Shown here: in pieces, positions 15,685 to 23,452 of the stretch
Layout of the letters: the number at the start of each line of letters is the position of its first letter
Position numbering within the stretch: the first letter of the stretch is position 1
DNA from: JAJDUF01 sp965238265
Lineage (GTDB): Bacteria; Chloroflexota; UBA11872; UBA12225; JAJDUF01
Direction: 5' to 3'
DNA: 64,000 bases
Assembly (NCBI GenBank): GCA_965238265.1
Contig: OZ250185.1
Location: 2,604,001-2,668,000, forward strand
Notes under the pieces: model-generated
The model's input: the letters and a program-made list of their open reading frames with translations, nothing else
Told to the model about the DNA's origin: nothing
The model's database searches: none
Position numbers and translations under genes: made by a program

Positions 15685-18432
15685 ATGAGCAACACGGCCG
15701 GCGTCTGGCACACTCGCGGGTTCGAGGCCTTCCGGCAAGGCACGTTCGGGAATGCCGGCCAGAATATCTACGTGTCTCGCGCTGGCGTGCTCCAGCGCAT
15801 CCACCTGTTCGATTGCAACAAAGACGGCTACGTGGACTTGCTCTTTTGCAATGCCCAAGCGCATCTCGAATCGCCGCCGGCGTATGTCTACGCGGATGTC
15901 TTGAACAGCCGGCAGCGGACCGAGCTATTGGCGGAAGGCGCCGGCACCGGCGTCGTGGCCGATCTCGATGGCGATGGCTACGCCGATCTGGTCATCGGCA
16001 ACGAGAAAAGCGGCGAGCCGGGCCACCTCAACGCGTTCATCTACTACGGCGCAGCCGAGGGTCTCAGCGAGCGATACCGCTTACTGCTCCCCGCGCACCG
16101 CTGCACCTCGGCCACCTGCGGCGACTTCAACGGCGACGGCCGGCCGGACTTGGCCTTCGTCGCCGACGGCAAGGTGCGGCTCTATTACCAGTCGGAGCTG
16201 GCCTTCGAGGCCAAGCTGTTCACCGACCTGGACCTCCCAGCCGCGATCCCCTCCCCGGCCGGCTCCGGCCAACTGGGCGCCGCGGACCTCGACGGCGATG
16301 GCTACGCCGATCTCTACGTGCTTACCCCGGACGCCCCGCCGCGCATCTACTGGGGCGGTGCCGACGGGATCAATCCGGAGCGCTTTAGCGAGGTCCTGGT
16401 AGGCGGCGAGTCCGACACCTCCATCGAGGCGGACTTGGCAAACGTGTCCGAGGAAGAACGGGTGAGCGCCGTTGGCCCCTTGGCCCAGATTATTGACCTC
16501 GGCGGGACGCCGCACCTGTTCATGCCCTTTGCCAACCGGACGTTGCTGGTGCCGGTCGGTGCGGATCGCACCTGCGGCGCCCCGTTGAGCTTCGGCTGCC
16601 GCGGCGCGCTGGCCGTGGCGAGCGGCGACATCAACGGCAACGGCTACACCGACCTCGTGTTCGTCGGCCGCGACCGCAACGCGGACGGTGAGTGCTCGTG
16701 GGTCTATTGGGGCGGGCCGGACGGGTTTGCCGAGGCGCGGCGGACCGCGCTGCCGACGGATCACGCCTGCGACGTGGCCGTCGGTGACTTGGACGGCAAC
16801 GGGTGCGCCGATGTTGCCATCTGCCAGAAGCAGAGCGCGGAGAGCTATTCCACGGACTCGCTGGTCTATCGCGGTGGTGCTGATGGGATTGATCCCGAGC
16901 CGGTGCGGCTGGCTACGCACGGGGCGCGGCGCGTGTTCATCGCCAAGACAGCGGATGCGGCAAACCCGCAGGTGATCTTCATCAACCAGGTCGCCCGGAC
17001 CGCCACCAACGACGTGGACTCGGACCTCTACTACGGCGGTCCCGACGGCTTCTCCCCGGACCGGGTCACAAAGCTGTGGGGGCGGGGGGCCACGTCGGGC
17101 CTCATCTGCGATCTCGACGATAACGGTTGGCCCGATGTCATCATTGCCAACAGCGCCGAGAACGCAATCCACCTCGATCCCGGCTCCTTCATCTTTCGGG
17201 GTGGTCCCGACGGGTACACGCACCAGCCGGACGTGGTCATCCCCACGCGCTACGGCTGGGGCGTGGCGACCGCCGACCTCAATCGTAACGGGTACCTCGA
17301 TCTGGTGCTCTCCCGGTTCCACGACGCCACCATCGAGATTTACTACGGCACGGCGAACGGCCTCGACCTGGAGCATCCCGAACAGCTCTACGTGCTCGAC
17401 GGGCCGGACGACTACATTCCGCCGCGGCGCGTCTTCCTGGCCGACCTCAACCGGAACGGCTGGCTCGACATGGTGGTCGGGCGCGGAGGCACGAACCGCG
17501 CGGTTATCCTGTGGGGAGGACCGGACGGCTTCGACCCGGACCGGCGCCAGGTCCTACCCGTCTCGAACTTCTCCGGCTTCCCCATCGCGCGGGACCTGAC
17601 CGGCAACGGCTACCCCGATCTGATTATCGGCGGCGGCAAACCCACCGTCGGCGCCCCTCACGATGCGTTTACCCACATCTTCTGGAACAGCCCCGCCGGC
17701 CTGCGCCCGGACCGCCAGGCCCAACTGCCCGCGAATGCCGCGTCGGGGATTGCCGTCGCCGATTTCAACAATGACGGCTACCCCGATATTTTCATGTGTA
17801 GCTATCAGGCCGTGAACGACCGGGATATCGATTCCTACATCTACTGGGGTGGCCCCGCCGGCACGTTCTCGGCGAAGAACCGCGCCCGCCTGCGGACCCA
17901 CTCCTCGTCGGGATGCATTGCCGCCGACTTCAATGAGGACGGCTACATTGACATCGCGGTAGCCAATCACAAGAGCTTCGGCGATCACGTCGGCGACTCG
18001 TTCGTGCTTTGGAACGGGCCGGACGGCATAGACGACCGGCACCCCACGCGGCTCCCGACCGCCGGTCCCCATGGGATGCTCCAGGTGCAACCCGGCAACA
18101 TCCTCGACGGCAGCGAGCGCGAATACTACACGTCGGCGCCGTTCGAGCTACCCGCCGACGCAACCGTGACCCGGATCGGCTGGGAGGCCGAGTTGGGGCC
18201 GAAGACGTGGGTAGGAGCGCAGCTCCGCGCGGCGCCTACCGCAGACGCGCTGGAGCAGGCTGACTGGATTGGCCCGGACCACGGAGCCGGCTGGTTTACG
18301 AACGACCAGCAGATCGCCGACGCAGCGGCCGCGGCGCACGCCGGACGGTGGGTGCAATACCGACTGGCACTCGGCGCCGTGAACAGCGGCAGCACGCCCC
18401 GCGTCACCGAGGTGCGCGTCCACTATGCGTAA
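15685..18432 (+). CDS. Twelve-motif FG-GAP/VCBS repeat protein
   Basis: A 915-residue protein built of repeats. I count twelve calcium-loop motifs of the type D-x-[D/N]-x-[D/N]-G-x-x-D, such as ADLDGDGYADLVIG, GDFNGDGRPDLAF, ADLNRNGYLDLVL and ADFNEDGYIDIAV. Between them are YWGGPDGF-like turns. The layout suggests one or two seven-bladed propellers. A C-terminal domain of about 130 residues (ATVTRIGWEAELGPKTWVGAQLRAAPT ... VTEVRVHYA) is beta-rich and may bind carbohydrate. No signal peptide is visible at MSNTAGVWHTRG, unusual because FG-GAP proteins are normally exported; non-classical export or an intracellular role is open. AGAGAGAGGCACG precedes the ATG. Confidence 0.8.
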   Translation: MSNTAGVWHTRGFEAFRQGTFGNAGQNIYVSRAGVLQRIHLFDCNKDGYVDLLFCNAQAHLESPPAYVYADVLNSRQRTELLAEGAGTGVVADLDGDGYADLVIGNEKSGEPGHLNAFIYYGAAEGLSERYRLLLPAHRCTSATCGDFNGDGRPDLAFVADGKVRLYYQSELAFEAKLFTDLDLPAAIPSPAGSGQLGAADLDGDGYADLYVLTPDAPPRIYWGGADGINPERFSEVLVGGESDTSIEADLANVSEEERVSAVGPLAQIIDLGGTPHLFMPFANRTLLVPVGADRTCGAPLSFGCRGALAVASGDINGNGYTDLVFVGRDRNADGECSWVYWGGPDGFAEARRTALPTDHACDVAVGDLDGNGCADVAICQKQSAESYSTDSLVYRGGADGIDPEPVRLATHGARRVFIAKTADAANPQVIFINQVARTATNDVDSDLYYGGPDGFSPDRVTKLWGRGATSGLICDLDDNGWPDVIIANSAENAIHLDPGSFIFRGGPDGYTHQPDVVIPTRYGWGVATADLNRNGYLDLVLSRFHDATIEIYYGTANGLDLEHPEQLYVLDGPDDYIPPRRVFLADLNRNGWLDMVVGRGGTNRAVILWGGPDGFDPDRRQVLPVSNFSGFPIARDLTGNGYPDLIIGGGKPTVGAPHDAFTHIFWNSPAGLRPDRQAQLPANAASGIAVADFNNDGYPDIFMCSYQAVNDRDIDSYIYWGGPAGTFSAKNRARLRTHSSSGCIAADFNEDGYIDIAVANHKSFGDHVGDSFVLWNGPDGIDDRHPTRLPTAGPHGMLQVQPGNILDGSEREYYTSAPFELPADATVTRIGWEAELGPKTWVGAQLRAAPTADALEQADWIGPDHGAGWFTNDQQIADAAAAAHAGRWVQYRLALGAVNSGSTPRVTEVRVHYA

Positions 18433-18487
18433 GCGACGGTTCAGTGGTCTGTGGAGAGGAGGAGTGCGGCGGAGGCAAGCGGGAGCC

Positions 18488-18603
18488 ATACGGGCGCAGC
18501 ACGCTGCGCCCGTCCCCCTGCACCGCGGGGGGACCATAGGGGGGCCGGGACTGCACCTCATCCCCGTAGCCCCTTCCCTTCAGGGAGGGGGTTGGGGGTA
18601 GGT
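18488..18603. repeat. Composite repeat: family F palindrome, family C and family B blocks
   Basis: 18490-18513 is a perfect palindrome, ACGGGCGCAGC, AC, GCTGCGCCCGT. It is followed by a family C block near 18520-18546 and a family B block 18572-18603 (CCCCTTCCCTTCAGGGAGGG, then GGTTGGGGGTAGGTG). It lies between convergent genes and could help end both transcripts, but no T-run is present. Confidence 0.7.
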
Positions 18604-18624
18604 GTGATCTGCGACTGAACACCA

Positions 18625-19581
18625 TCAATACCCGCGGCGCAGGTCGCAGACGTAGGCCAGCGGACGGCCATCCAGGAACCGCTGCAAGTTGGCTTTGAGC
18701 GCCTGGCGGCGGCCCTCATAGAGCCAGGGGCTGACGCCCGAAGAGTGGGGCGACAGGATCAGGTTGTCGAACTCCCACAGCGGGCTGTCGGCCGGCAGCG
18801 GCTCTACCGCCGTGGCGTCTATGCCGGCCCCGGCCAAGTGGCCGGATTGCAGCGCGGCCGCGAGCGCGTCCTCGTCCACGATCCCGCCGCGCGAGATTAC
18901 GACCAGAAAGGCGCCGCGCTTCATCAGGCTGATTCGACGCTCGTCAATCAGTCCGCGGCTTTCGTAGGTCAGCGGCGCAGTAATGACCAGCCAGTCGGAC
19001 AGGCTACAGAGCTTGTCGAGCTGGTCCAGCCCCCAGACCGCCCGCACACCGGCGGGAACGTCCGTTGGCGTGGGGTCCACGGCATACACCTGCATCCCAA
19101 AACCCAGCGCCCGTTGCGTGATGGCGCGGCCGAGGCCCCCCAGCCCCAGCAATCCGAGCACGCCACCGTTCAACTCGACAAAGCTGTGGCCGTACTTGTC
19201 CCGATCCCAGCGCTTGGCCTGCTGATCGTCGCGCATCTCGCCGAGGCGATGGGCGAGCGCAAGCATCACCGCCAGCACGTGGTCCGCCATGACGTTCGTG
19301 TGGGGACCGGGCGAGTTGGTGAAGACCACGTCGGATTCCACCATCTCCGGGACCATTGCTACCGGGTCAAGGCCCATCCCCGGCGCGTGGACCCACTTGA
19401 GCCGCCGGGCCGCCAGAAATGCCTCTCGAGACGGCGCCCCCATAAAGGCATCGGCATCCACAATCTCGCGCTCGGTCTCCTCCGGCGTATAGGCGGTGAC
19501 GAAGGTGACCTCCGGGTGGAGTGAACGTAGCTCGTCAACGAATGGCTCACCGAGATGGTCCGTCCCAAATACAACTTTCAT
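18625..19581 (-). CDS. D-isomer-specific 2-hydroxyacid dehydrogenase
   Basis: A 318-residue NAD-dependent dehydrogenase. The Rossmann motif GVLGLLGLGGLGRAITQRALG is followed by an acidic residue (VYAVDPTP). The catalytic set is Arg in LVVISRGGIV, Glu in ATAVEPLPADSP and His in LILSPHSSG. Family members reduce 2-oxoacids to D-2-hydroxyacids or the reverse. AGGAGGG lies upstream of ATG 19581. A second member lies at 45804-46751. The surrounding genes suggest sugar-acid or hydroxyacid catabolism. Confidence 0.88.
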   Translation of the reverse strand: MKVVFGTDHLGEPFVDELRSLHPEVTFVTAYTPEETEREIVDADAFMGAPSREAFLAARRLKWVHAPGMGLDPVAMVPEMVESDVVFTNSPGPHTNVMADHVLAVMLALAHRLGEMRDDQQAKRWDRDKYGHSFVELNGGVLGLLGLGGLGRAITQRALGFGMQVYAVDPTPTDVPAGVRAVWGLDQLDKLCSLSDWLVITAPLTYESRGLIDERRISLMKRGAFLVVISRGGIVDEDALAAALQSGHLAGAGIDATAVEPLPADSPLWEFDNLILSPHSSGVSPWLYEGRRQALKANLQRFLDGRPLAYVCDLRRGY

Positions 19582-19757
19582 GTGCGCTCATCCCTCCTGA
19601 GATTCAGGCAAGCTACTCGGCTGCATTGTGCCCATGCTACCAGCGCAGTTTCACCTGACAAGCCAGGCGCCCACAGCGTACCATGCTGATGGGCAGGACC
19701 GTTGCGAGTAGAGGCAACGCTTGCGGCGCCCATGGCTGTGCAACGCCCCTGATTGAT

Positions 19758-20696
19758 ATGGAAACCCAGCAGGCACAAGCCAGAGCAGCGGAGCGTACCA
19801 GTCTGTTTCTTGGCCGGTACGTGGCGTTGCTGCGCCCGCATCAGTGGGTCAAGAACCTGGCCATCTTCCCTCCGGTCGTGTTCTCGTTCGGCCTGTTCGA
19901 TCCGGCTATTCTGGCGGCCGCCGGCCTCGGCTTTGTCTCCCTGTGCTTGACCTCCAGCTCCGTGTACGCGCTCAACGATGTCTGCGATGCCGAGAGTGAC
20001 GCTCGCCACCCGCGCAAGCGGCTGCGGCCGGTAGCGGCCGGCACCGTGCCCAAGGCGATGGCTCTGGTCTTTTCGGGCATACTCGCGCTCGTAGGGCTGG
20101 CTGTCGCGTACAGCGTGAACTCGTGGCTGGCAGCCGTCGTCGCGATCTACTGGTGTACGATTCTGCTCTACTCGCTGGCGCTGAAGCGGATAGCGCTCCT
20201 GGACGTGATGACCATTGGCATCGGCTTTGTCCTGCGGGTGATCGCCGGAGCGGTCGTCAGCCTGACTCCGCCCTCGAACTGGCTGCTGCTCGTAGCCCTG
20301 TTCCTGGCCCTCTTGCTGGCATTGGGTAAGCGGCGTCAAGAGCTACGGGTGCAAGCGCATATCAACGGCACCTCGCGCCCCGTGCTCCGCGACTACGACC
20401 TCCAGATGGTCAATCAGGTGCTCGCGGTCCTCGCCGGCTTGGTCATCATGTCCTACAGCCTCTTCACGGTCTCGGAGTACGCGCAGGCACGCTTCCATTC
20501 CAGCTTCCTGATCTACACGGTTCCCTTTGTCATCTACGCGGTATTCCGCTACCTGCACCTGATGCACCGGGGCGCGCAGGTCGAAGACCCATCACTGCTC
20601 TTTCTGAAAGATCGGCCGCTGCTGATCTCGGCGGTGCTCTGGATCATCGCCAGCGGCCTCGCGATCCACTGGCCGCAGCTGTGGCCGCCGGCGTAG
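19758..20696 (+). CDS. Decaprenyl-phosphate phosphoribosyltransferase-like UbiA prenyltransferase
   Basis: A 312-residue polytopic membrane protein with about nine hydrophobic segments. YVALLRPHQWVKNLAIFPPV and YALNDVCDAESDARHPRKRLRP carry the first Asp-rich motif (N-D-x-x-D-x4-D) plus the HPRKRxRP pattern typical of 5-phosphoribosyl-1-pyrophosphate:decaprenyl-phosphate transferases. The second motif region is near GKRRQELRVQAH. Such enzymes transfer phosphoribose to a polyprenyl phosphate, the first step to polyprenyl-linked pentoses. ATG 19758 is chosen since residues before it are not conserved. It is followed by two nucleotide-sugar epimerases, consistent with cell-envelope glycan synthesis. 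Confidence 0.85.
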   Translation: METQQAQARAAERTSLFLGRYVALLRPHQWVKNLAIFPPVVFSFGLFDPAILAAAGLGFVSLCLTSSSVYALNDVCDAESDARHPRKRLRPVAAGTVPKAMALVFSGILALVGLAVAYSVNSWLAAVVAIYWCTILLYSLALKRIALLDVMTIGIGFVLRVIAGAVVSLTPPSNWLLLVALFLALLLALGKRRQELRVQAHINGTSRPVLRDYDLQMVNQVLAVLAGLVIMSYSLFTVSEYAQARFHSSFLIYTVPFVIYAVFRYLHLMHRGAQVEDPSLLFLKDRPLLISAVLWIIASGLAIHWPQLWPPA

Positions 20697-20754
20697 CTCG
20701 CCTCCGTGGGTGAGCGCAGCGGCCTGGCCTACAGGCGGCGGCACTGTTCACCAC

Positions 20755-20894
20755 ATCTGCTCCAACTCGTTGCAGAGAGTAGTGGGAACCGGCTCCCCTA
20801 TGGCCCCCCGCTGCACAGGGGGACGGCCAAATGGCTCCCAGTCGGCCCGGAGCATCCCCAGGTATCCAGGCAGGGTGAATGAGTTGGAGCAGAT
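20755..20894. repeat. 140-base element bounded by 14-base inverted repeats
   Basis: ATCTGCTCCAACTC at 20755-20768 is matched by its exact reverse complement at 20881-20894. A family C block (near 20800-20826) is inside. No target duplication is visible and no coding frame, so it resembles a small non-autonomous element or an extended hairpin. Confidence 0.5.
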
Positions 20895-21003
20895 GGTATC
20901 CTTGAACGACATTGGGTCGCGTGCCGGTAAGAGGACCGTGGATGAAGCAAGGCAGCAACCGGCGCTCACGGCTCCAGAGCACGAGGCCGATACGAGTAGC
21001 GCC

Positions 21004-21987
21004 ATGAGCGCAGGACTGGACCCGCAGACGCGCATCATGGTGACGGGCGGGAGCGGGTTTCTCGGTCGTCATATCGTGGGAGAGTTGGCGCACCGTGGCT
21101 ACCGGCACGTCTCCGTGCCGCGCAGCCGCGACTACGATCTACGCACCCCGGACGGCGTACAGCGGGCCTATGCCGACCTCCGGCCGCAGATCGTCATTCA
21201 TCTAGCCGCGCTGGCCGGCGGCATCGGGGCCAATCGGGCCAATCCCGCGACTTTCTTCTACGACAACCTTATGATGGGCAGTCTCGTGCTGGAGCACGCG
21301 CGGCTGGCGGCGGTCGAGAAGTTCGTGGCCATCGGTACCATCTGCTCGTATCCCAAGTACACACCGGTACCCTTCCGGGAGGAAGATTTGTGGAAGGGCT
21401 ACCCCGAAGAGACCAATGCTCCCTATGGCCTGGCGAAGAAGATGCTCCTGGTGCAAGCGCAAGCCTACCACGAGCAGTACGGCTTCAACACCATCTATCT
21501 CATGCCGACCAATCTGTACGGCCCGCATGATGACTTCGAACCCGAAACGTCACACGCCCACGCCGCCCTGATTCGTAAATACACCGAAGCGAAGGAACAG
21601 GGACAAGAACAGGTCATCACTTGGGGGACCGGCCGGCCGACTCGCGAATATCTCTACGTGGCCGACGCCGCCCGCGGCATCGTGCTGGCCATGGAGCGCT
21701 ACAACGGGCCGGAGCCGGTCAATCTTGGCACCGGGCACGAGATTTCTATTCGGGAGCTGACCGAGCTGATCGCCAAGCTGGTCGGCTTCCAGGGCCGCAT
21801 CGCGTGGGATACCTCCAAGCCCGACGGCCAGCCACGCCGCTGCCTGGATACCAGCCGCGCCCGCAAGCTGTTCGGCTGGGAGGCGACGACTCCGCTGGAA
21901 GCCGGCTTACGCTGGACGATTGCCTGGTATCAACAGGCGCGGCAGCACCACCTACCCCCAACCCCCTCCCTGAAGGGAAGGGGCTAG
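21004..21987 (+). CDS. GDP-L-fucose synthase-like NAD-dependent epimerase/reductase
   Basis: A 327-residue extended SDR. RIMVTGGSGFLGRHIVGEL gives the TGxxGxxG cofactor motif. VIHLAALAGGIGANRANP, then IGTICSYPK and APYGLAKKM give the Ser and the Y-x-x-x-K catalytic set, all typical of GDP-fucose synthase (GMER). PTNLYGPHDDFEPETSHAHAALIRK is the substrate loop. An open frame reaches back to 20710, but that part is repeat sequence; ATG 21004 is chosen. The last dozen residues (HHLPPTPSLKGRG) are encoded by a family B spacer repeat, which also supplies the stop codon. It follows the UbiA gene and precedes another epimerase. Confidence 0.8.
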   Translation: MSAGLDPQTRIMVTGGSGFLGRHIVGELAHRGYRHVSVPRSRDYDLRTPDGVQRAYADLRPQIVIHLAALAGGIGANRANPATFFYDNLMMGSLVLEHARLAAVEKFVAIGTICSYPKYTPVPFREEDLWKGYPEETNAPYGLAKKMLLVQAQAYHEQYGFNTIYLMPTNLYGPHDDFEPETSHAHAALIRKYTEAKEQGQEQVITWGTGRPTREYLYVADAARGIVLAMERYNGPEPVNLGTGHEISIRELTELIAKLVGFQGRIAWDTSKPDGQPRRCLDTSRARKLFGWEATTPLEAGLRWTIAWYQQARQHHLPPTPSLKGRG

Positions 21988-22080
21988 AGGCCGGCCCAGT
22001 GGCCCCCCTCCCTGAAGAGAAAAGGCTGGAGGCCGGCCCAAAAACTCCCCTTCCCTGGAGGGAAGGGGCCGGGGGTTAGG
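21950..22080. repeat. Three family B blocks between the epimerase genes
   Basis: CCTCCCTGAAGGGAAGGGGC, CCTCCCTGAAGAGAAAAGGC and CTTCCCTGGAGGGAAGGGGC lie in tandem; the first is also the 3' end of the upstream gene. Each has an imperfect inverted core. Confidence 0.8.
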
Positions 22081-22102
22081 TCCGAGACGGAGTAAAAACA
22101 GG

Positions 22103-23029
22103 GTGAGAATCGTACTCACCGGTGGCGCCGGATTCATTGGCTCGCACGTCGCCGCGGCGCTCTTGGCCCAAGACCCGGCACTCGATCTCGCCGTCATTGA
22201 TGATCTCTCCACCGGCGACCGGGCACGACTAGGCACCCTGCCGGTGGCCTTTCACCGGCGCGACGTGCGTGAGCCGCTGGACGACCTCCTGGCCGGTACC
22301 CAGGTCGTCGTGCATCTCGCCGCCTCTGCCGGGGTGCCGCGCTCGGTGGCCGATCCCCTGGCCGACGCCCAGGCCAACATCGCCGGGACGGTGGCCCTGC
22401 TCGAGTCGTGTCGCCGCGCCGGCGTGCGTCGTGTCGTCTACGCTTCCTCCGCTGCCGTCTACGGTCTGCCGGATCGTGTACCGATCCGCGAGGACGCTGC
22501 GACGCATCCTTTGTCGCCGTATGGACTGTCCAAGCTCACCGGCGAGCGGTACGTCCTACTGTACGGCGACCTCTTCGGTCTGGATACCTGCGCCCTCCGC
22601 TTCTTCAACGTCTATGGGCCGGGCCAGCGGCCGGATAGCTCCTATTCCGGCGTCATCACCCTCTTCACCGAACGCTTGATCCGGCGCCAGCCGCTCCGCA
22701 TCGAGGGAGACGGCAAGCAAACCAAGGACTTCATCCATGTACACGACATCGCCCGTGCCGTCGGGTTAGCCGCCCTGGCGCCGGGGGCCAACGGTGCCTA
22801 CAACATCGCGTCCGGGGCGCCAACCGGCATCCTGGACCTGGCGCAGACGATGCTCCGGGTCTCCGGCCGGACAGTGCCGATTGAGTTCCACCCGCCGCGA
22901 CCGGGTGACGTGCGTCAAAGCGTGGCAGCGGTGCAACGCGCGGCCCAAGCCTTGGGCTTCCGAGCGCAGGTGGGGCTAGAGGCGGGGCTACGCGCCCTGT
23001 GGCAGCAGACGGAAGCTGCCGGGAGGTGA
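22103..23029 (+). CDS. NAD-dependent epimerase, UDP-glucose 4-epimerase-like
   Basis: A 308-residue extended SDR. RIVLTGGAGFIGSHVAAAL is the cofactor motif and VIDDLSTGDRARL the adenosine-ribose site. VYASSAAVYGLPDRVPI and SPYGLSKLTGERY carry the Ser and Y-x-x-x-K residues. RFFNVYGPGQRPDSSYSGVI and the DFIHVHDIARAV motif match UDP-hexose 4-epimerases. The start is GTG 22103. It stands 115 bases behind the GDP-fucose-synthase-like gene with repeats between. The product is probably a sugar nucleotide for envelope polysaccharide. Confidence 0.85.
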   Translation: MRIVLTGGAGFIGSHVAAALLAQDPALDLAVIDDLSTGDRARLGTLPVAFHRRDVREPLDDLLAGTQVVVHLAASAGVPRSVADPLADAQANIAGTVALLESCRRAGVRRVVYASSAAVYGLPDRVPIREDAATHPLSPYGLSKLTGERYVLLYGDLFGLDTCALRFFNVYGPGQRPDSSYSGVITLFTERLIRRQPLRIEGDGKQTKDFIHVHDIARAVGLAALAPGANGAYNIASGAPTGILDLAQTMLRVSGRTVPIEFHPPRPGDVRQSVAAVQRAAQALGFRAQVGLEAGLRALWQQTEAAGR

Positions 23030-23042
23030 GGTGCAATTACCG

Positions 23043-23130
23043 GCCCCCTATGCCCCCCCCCGCTGCGGCCGGGGGACGGTGCTTCCCTCCCCTGTGCGTC
23101 AGCACGGGGGAGGGCCAGGGTGGGGGCCTA
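23043..23130. repeat. GC-rich repeat, second copy at 59400-59490
   Basis: CGCTGCGGCCGGGGGACGG and then CCCTCCCCTGTGCGTCAGCA with CGGGGGAGGG; the second block is repeated without change near 59452-59481. Confidence 0.75.
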
Positions 23131-23166
23131 GTCCGACCAGGGTAGGTCCAAGCTGCGGCGCACTCC

Positions 23167-23195
23167 TTGACAGCCGCCGTTCGTGCCCGTATAGT
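23167..23195 (+). promoter_or_regulatory. Consensus promoter of tRNA-Gly
   Basis: TTGACA (23167-23172), exactly 17 bases, then TATAGT (23190-23195). The tRNA begins 11 bases after the -10 box, so the leader is very short. Confidence 0.8.
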
Positions 23196-23206
23196 TTAGG
23201 TAACTG

Positions 23207-23278
23207 GCGGAAGTGGCTCAGTGGTAGAGCATCTCCTTGCCAAGGAGAGGGTCACGGGTTCGAATCCCGTCTTCCGCT
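23207..23278 (+). tRNA. tRNA-Gly(GCC)
   Basis: The acceptor stem GCGGAAG pairs with CTTCCGC. The D arm is GCTCAGTGGTAGAGC, the anticodon arm TCTCC-TTGCCAA-GGAGA with anticodon GCC, and the T arm carries GGTTCGAATCC. Length is 72 bases with discriminator T; CCA is not encoded. It has its own promoter and terminator and decodes GGC/GGU. Confidence 0.96.
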
Positions 23279-23290
23279 CCGTCTCCCCAG

Positions 23291-23322
23291 AGCGAGAGCT
23301 TCAGCGCAGTTCTCGCTTTTTT
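23291..23322 (+). terminator. Intrinsic terminator after tRNA-Gly
   Basis: Stem AGCGAGA (23291-23297), a 13-base loop, TCTCGCT (23311-23317), overlapping a run of six T (23317-23322). It is the clearest intrinsic terminator noticed in the window. Confidence 0.8.
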
Positions 23323-23410
23323 GCTGCCCCCAGCAAGCAATACACCACACTCCGACGATGACTACCGTACCACGCTACCGGCCGCGACCACCAGCATGAC
23401 CCGTGGTCTA

Positions 23411-23419
23411 TGCTAGAAT
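23411..23419 (+). promoter_or_regulatory. Extended -10 element before tig
   Basis: TGCTAGAAT, i.e. TGn plus TAGAAT, 34 bases before the tig start. The -35 region is poor. The same nine bases occur at 35397-35405 before yggS. Confidence 0.5.
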
Positions 23420-23452
23420 GGAGCGGATATTCCCCTCTCCGAGGCAGAGCGT

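Noticed and set aside
16081..17376. Long minus-strand frame opposite the FG-GAP gene
   Set aside because: Mirror of the repeated coding sequence; its own internal repetition only reflects the FG-GAP motifs.
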